Shown here: positions 60,525 to 64,000 of the stretch, in pieces
Layout of the letters: each line of letters opens with the position of its first letter
How positions within the stretch are numbered: position 1 is the stretch's first letter
Source of the DNA: Amoebidium appalachense
Taxonomy: Eukaryota > Ichthyosporea
Direction: 5' to 3'
Assembly: GCA_963693365.1 (NCBI GenBank)
Contig: CAVNZM010000001.1
Span: 9,610,001 to 9,674,000 of the forward strand
DNA length: 64,000 nt
Notes under the pieces: model-generated
Told to the model about the DNA's origin: nothing
Seen by the model: only the letters and a program-made list of their open reading frames with translations
Database searches by the model: none
Program-made: the position numbers and the translations under genes

Positions 60525-61738
60525 ATCACTGGGTCTCCTCTGAAAAATTTGCGAATTTTCGCAACTTGATCTGATTTGTGCGAATTATTCTTAGCATATC
60601 CAGGTGGCTTATTCATTTGCATATGCCGCACAATCTGAATTTGCCGTATCGCTTTTTCCCTTATAGCAGTCCACTCTGGCTGCGTCATGGGTTCCCCAGG
60701 AGGCAACAGAGAGACATCCGGAAAAAGTGTAGGATGTTGCCCGAATACGAGATAATATGGTGAATATCCAGCAGCCGCATGTTGAGTAACCCTATACCCA
60801 AACATAACGGGAGCTAGATATTCGTCCCAATCATCCCCATCCAAATTCACATACTTACTAATGGCATCATTAATTGGTCTGTGAGACCTTTCGTTAATGG
60901 CATTAGTTTGAGGGTGATAGGCGGCTGTGTTTAACTTTGTGATATTCAACATTTTACACAGCTCTAGCACTATCTCCGAGAGAAAATTTGCACCGCGGTC
61001 AGACAATAGTGACCTAGGTGGGCCATAAACATAACAAAATCTATCCAAGATAAGCCGTGCCGGCAATTGTGGCAGCTGTTTCATCGGTTACTGCAAAGGC
61101 TTCTGCATATCTTGGAGGAATATCCATAATAACGACAATTTTGGTATTCCCATTTTTGGAAGGTTTAGAGGGCACGATTGTATCAATACTTATTCGTTCG
61201 AATTATTTTGTAGGAGTAAGGGATGGAGGTGGGGATGGTCTAACTTTCATGTGTGGGTCAGAATTACGTGCCTGACACCCAATTGCAACACACGAGCGCA
61301 CCCACCTATGCACATACCTACTCATACCCGGCCAATAATACGCGCGCAACGCTTTTAACGTGCGATGCACACCAAGATGGCCCATCTTATCATGCACACT
61401 CTCTAATAATTCGTGATATAAAGCCTCGGGAACAAACAACTTTCTCCCCTCCAAAGAAAAATAATATAGGACATTATTTTCCACAAAACAGTGACGAGCA
61501 GTGCGAGCGAGCTTTCTCCTTTCGCATTACTAATACGTGGTGTGGGGTCCTCTACATTTTCTTCCATATTATCAGCGGGAGAAGTGTTATTCCGTGTGAT
61601 ATTTTGCGTTAATTTTTGCATGTATGCATGCTTTTTGGGTCCCCGTGGGTCTTTTGTAGACAACAAAGTAATGATATCACCACAAAGGGGGTCATTACAT
61701 TGTGCTGCTACGATCGCATCTCTCTGGTAGCCGGCCCC
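60525..61738 (-). pseudogene. Broken RNase H-integrase region of gypsy-A
   Basis: On the minus strand, from right: a pol linker (61738-61403), the integrase zinc domain (GHLGVHRTL, YYWPGM, with CVAIGC where C-x-x-C is usual), an in-frame TAA near 61204, then FERISIDTIV (first catalytic Asp), a frameshift near 61065, LLSDRGANF (second Asp) and NAINERSHR (catalytic Glu). It is interrupted at 60520 by the copia element and continues at 47210. At least one stop and two frame changes, so non-functional. Confidence 0.85.
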
Positions 61739-61740
61739 AG

Positions 61741-61793
61741 CTATTGGCTACTATTTGATGGTATTTTACCCCATATGACGCAATCACACCACA
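61741..61793 (-). repeat. Remnant of the gypsy-A 5' LTR (53 bp)
   Basis: Identical to 46517-46569; followed by the TATTC duplication at 61794-61798. The rest of the LTR is deleted. Confidence 0.8.
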
Positions 61794-61798
61794 TATTC

Positions 61799-62857
61799 TG
61801 CCGGATACCCCTTTTTTTTTTTTTTTTTGGGGGGGGGGGGGGGGGAGGGGGGAGGGGGAGGGGGGGGGGGGGGGGGGGGAGGCCGGGGGGGGGGGGGGGG
61901 GGAGGGGGAGGGAGGATTCAGGCAGAAGAGTGAGCCCTAACAAGTCCCCACATGTGCGACAGTGTCAACGCTTTATTATGGCCACACCCAGTTGCAAAAC
62001 AGCAAAATTCTTCAGGGGCCTTACTTGCTTCTGTCATCTCTGAGACTCCGGATCCGGACCTTCCCCTCCTTCCCTCCTCCCCCCCCCCCCCCTCCCCGCG
62101 CCCCCCATGTTTGCGCAACTGAGCTTTGCGCACTGCACCCCCAGGGCTGACTCAGCTTGACTCACGTGCACGGCCCTAGGCCTCTTCTTTTCAGAGGGCC
62201 GTGCTTGACTGCACTCCGGCCGGAAGATCTGATAAATAGGCCTTGCTGCAGCCTGCCGCCATTCCCGGCGATGCTGATATATCGCCACATTATTTCCTAA
62301 TGTTTGATTAGATATCTGTATAGAACTTAAATACTAATAATAATAACACAAGCTTTAAGTGACCCACAACACTCGCAAATTTGACGCGGTGACCGTAGAG
62401 TCACGTCAATCGCCAAGATGACGTCACTTATGGCAGCCACCTGGCGATTGGTAGAAGGCGCACCACTGGACGTGGCAGCGTCAATATATTTCTTTGCCGC
62501 CTAAACTTTGCCTACGTGCTGCAGTTTGGGTTCAGTATTTGGGTTCAAAGTGAATTATATTGTATAAACATAGCTAAACCAAGATAAATTATTTTTCTTT
62601 CAGGATTTCTATCACGCCTCGGCTTGAGCTATGTGATTTTGCAACGAACTGCTTGTGTGGTCATATATATGGGGCCAAAGCTCGCGATCTATTTTTGGGG
62701 TTTACACACTTTTTATTGCGTGGACATTGCCGGAGGCCCAGCCACATTCGACGGCCTACTGCGTTTTCCAGCACAGCCAATCAAATGCAGCCAGTGACAT
62801 ATGTACATGCTAGGCAACAATGAGCGCCATCGTAGGATCTGACACCCCTATTACATA
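61799..62857. other. Intergenic region right of the nest
   Basis: T-run then G-rich tract at 61811-61915, poly-C at 62077-62095, then mostly unique sequence to 62857. A minus-strand frame at 62034-62288 has no recognisable family. Contains a palindromic CRE-like site (entered separately). Confidence 0.4.
62419..62426 (+). promoter_or_regulatory. CRE/ATF-like palindrome TGACGTCA
   Basis: Perfect TGACGTCA in non-repetitive sequence with several ATTGG (reverse CCAAT) motifs nearby, about 1.3 kb before the signal-peptide exon at 63756. Chance occurrence is possible. Confidence 0.3.
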
Positions 62858-63172
62858 TTATGGGTAAGCAGATGCTAGCATCGGTAGCTCCGACAGAAAG
62901 TTAAGGCACCGGATCACAATATCATACTGTGCAGCATTAATAAGGTGATCTAGGATAGTCATCTTAAAACGGATATATTGAGGAAGAGATGAAGAAAAGA
63001 GAATAAAACCGCCAATAACCTCCGGTTCTAATACATTAGCTAACAGGTTGCATTTATTGATAGATATGCAGCCGCGAGTAAACCGCCCCCCACACATATT
63101 ACACATACGAGCAGGAGACACCAGAAACCGATTACACCGCCAAGCCATAATCAATTTAACTGTAATCGCAAT
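62858..63172 (-). pseudogene. Non-LTR retrotransposon C-terminal remnant, copy 2
   Basis: Minus-strand frame with IMAWRCNRFLV, MCNMCGGRFTRGCI and ILDHLINAAQYDIVIRCLNF. It shares residue order and spacing with the remnant at 160-432. C-x-x-C followed by F-T-R-G-C-I suggests the zinc-knuckle-like end of a LINE reverse transcriptase; no RT core precedes it. Confidence 0.45.
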
Positions 63173-63755
63173 ACCTTACGTGTTTTGATTGGTCCACGCG
63201 CGATTTTAGTTTCGATCCCTGCAAACATGCATATGCGCATGCGCAGTTGTTGATAACGTTGGGGGGTAATTCTTGAATTGAAGAGAGTATTGTGGCAGAC
63301 AGACGAAAACCATTTCGGAGTTATAATTAAATAGGGGATTTTGTGTGTGTGTGTGTGTGGTGGATCTTACGCAGAATTGGTTTTTGTTTGGTGCCTTGTT
63401 TCCCTCGGAAAGTAGGTTCACAAACGGTCACGCAGTTTGCCCGGAACCACAAGACTCTGCGACAAGTTTGACCAGCCATTCTCTGTTTACTTTCTAACTT
63501 GACATAGAAACCGGTGCCTTTGGTCTTCTTCTATTTCCCTCTCTTCAACGCAGCAACTCTGAGACTCGAAAACACTGGCGGAGGAAGACACATGATTGGA
63601 TCTAGGTTGCATACGGCTTCGATTTTCTCATTGCTTAATTCACCACAATACTCCCTGAGATTTTTGTTATTATTGGTTATTGAATTTTTGAATTAGTTTT
63701 TTGATCGAGGTTTTTTTTTTTTTTTTTCGTGCTTGTAACAACTTTGAACGGCAAG
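63173..63755. other. Upstream region of the signal-peptide exon
   Basis: Unique, moderately AT-rich, with a short (GT)n at 63341-63360 and a T-run at 63711-63727 shortly before the start codon. No TATA box identified. Confidence 0.35.
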
Positions 63756-63848
63756 ATGAAGCTAAAGGCGTCATCTTCTTTTGTGCTTCTTCCCATCTTT
63801 CTGCTCGGACTGTGCTGTTTGGCAGCCGCAGGGGACATCATTTGTCAG
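63756..63848 (+). CDS. First exon of a secreted protein (signal peptide), gene continues past window
   Basis: ATG at 63756 (context GCAAGATGA) opens 31 codons up to a donor GTAAGA at 63849. The sequence starts MKLKASSSF, has a hydrophobic core VLLPIFLLGLCCLAAAG and then DIICQ, a classic signal peptide with a likely cleavage site near AAAG. Phase at the donor is 0. The downstream intron begins with C-rich sequence like other introns here. The mature protein is not visible, so its family cannot be named. Confidence 0.65.
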
Positions 63849-64000
63849 GTAAGACGTGACCCCTCCCCCCCGCCCCCAACACCCCCTCCTCCCCCTCTCC
63901 CCTTCCCTCTCTCCTCTCGTCTCTCTTTTCACTGCACTCCTACAAGCTATAAAGACCACCACCACCACAAAAGCCTCCTCCCCCCCCCCCCCCCCCTCCC

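Larger units (their letters stand above)
46276..61793 (-). mobile_element. Outer Ty3/gypsy element (gypsy-A), decayed, hosting two nested elements
   Basis: Runs right to left. Its 3' LTR (46276-46569) is complete, starts TG and ends CA, and is preceded in element orientation by a polypurine run (AAGGGGGGGG). At the right end only the first 53 bp of the 5' LTR (61741-61793) remain, joined directly to pol near the RNase H-integrase boundary, so gag, protease and most of RT were deleted. Integrase coding sequence is split by the copia insertion at 47216-60519 and carries a stop and frameshifts. TATTC target duplications at both ends show that the deletion happened after insertion. It cannot move by itself. 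Confidence 0.85.

Overview
This window is eukaryotic nuclear DNA, most likely from a holozoan (an animal or a close unicellular relative). The reasons are spliced GT-AG introns, a full muniscin (FCHO-type) endocytic gene, an ankyrin-repeat gene, a cysteine-rich gene with a thrombospondin-3-like calcium motif, Ty1/copia and Ty3/gypsy retrotransposons, and LINE-type remnants. The species cannot be fixed from sequence alone. Simple repeats are extraordinarily abundant: poly-C, (CA)n, (CT)n, (GT)n and poly-G fill almost every intron, and nearly all long open frames between 1 and 45000 are translations of these repeats, not genes.

Layout. Positions 798-27937 (+) hold one 26-exon gene for a muniscin: N-terminal F-BAR domain, disordered linker, C-terminal mu-homology domain, 781 residues. 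Every intron phase closes and the exon total is a multiple of three. Positions 30038-35507 (+) hold a six-exon ankyrin-repeat gene with roughly one repeat per exon, followed by a poly(A) signal. Positions 38957-41925 (+) hold the 3' part of a cysteine-rich, probably secreted protein gene with duplicated exons. A 54-residue single-pass membrane micropeptide may be encoded at 45306-45470 (-). The first, signal-peptide exon of another secreted protein starts at 63756 and runs off the window.

Positions 46276-61793 are a three-level nest of LTR retrotransposons. A decayed gypsy element (minus strand, target duplication TATTC) was hit by a copia element (plus strand, 47216-60519, duplication TAATC), which was itself hit by a chromodomain-type gypsy element (minus strand, 49072-57425, duplication GCCAG). 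The two younger elements have near-identical LTR pairs.

Scattered through 3000-38000 are copies of two related SINE-like families with tRNA-promoter-like boxes and a 3' end that runs into poly-C or (CA)n. These may be one seed of the microsatellites. The microsatellites also interact with gene structure: ten of 30 confidently placed introns end with the acceptor AG as the last dinucleotide of a CA-rich tract, several donors open a (GT)n tract, and the C/CT-rich strand is almost always the sense strand of the genes.
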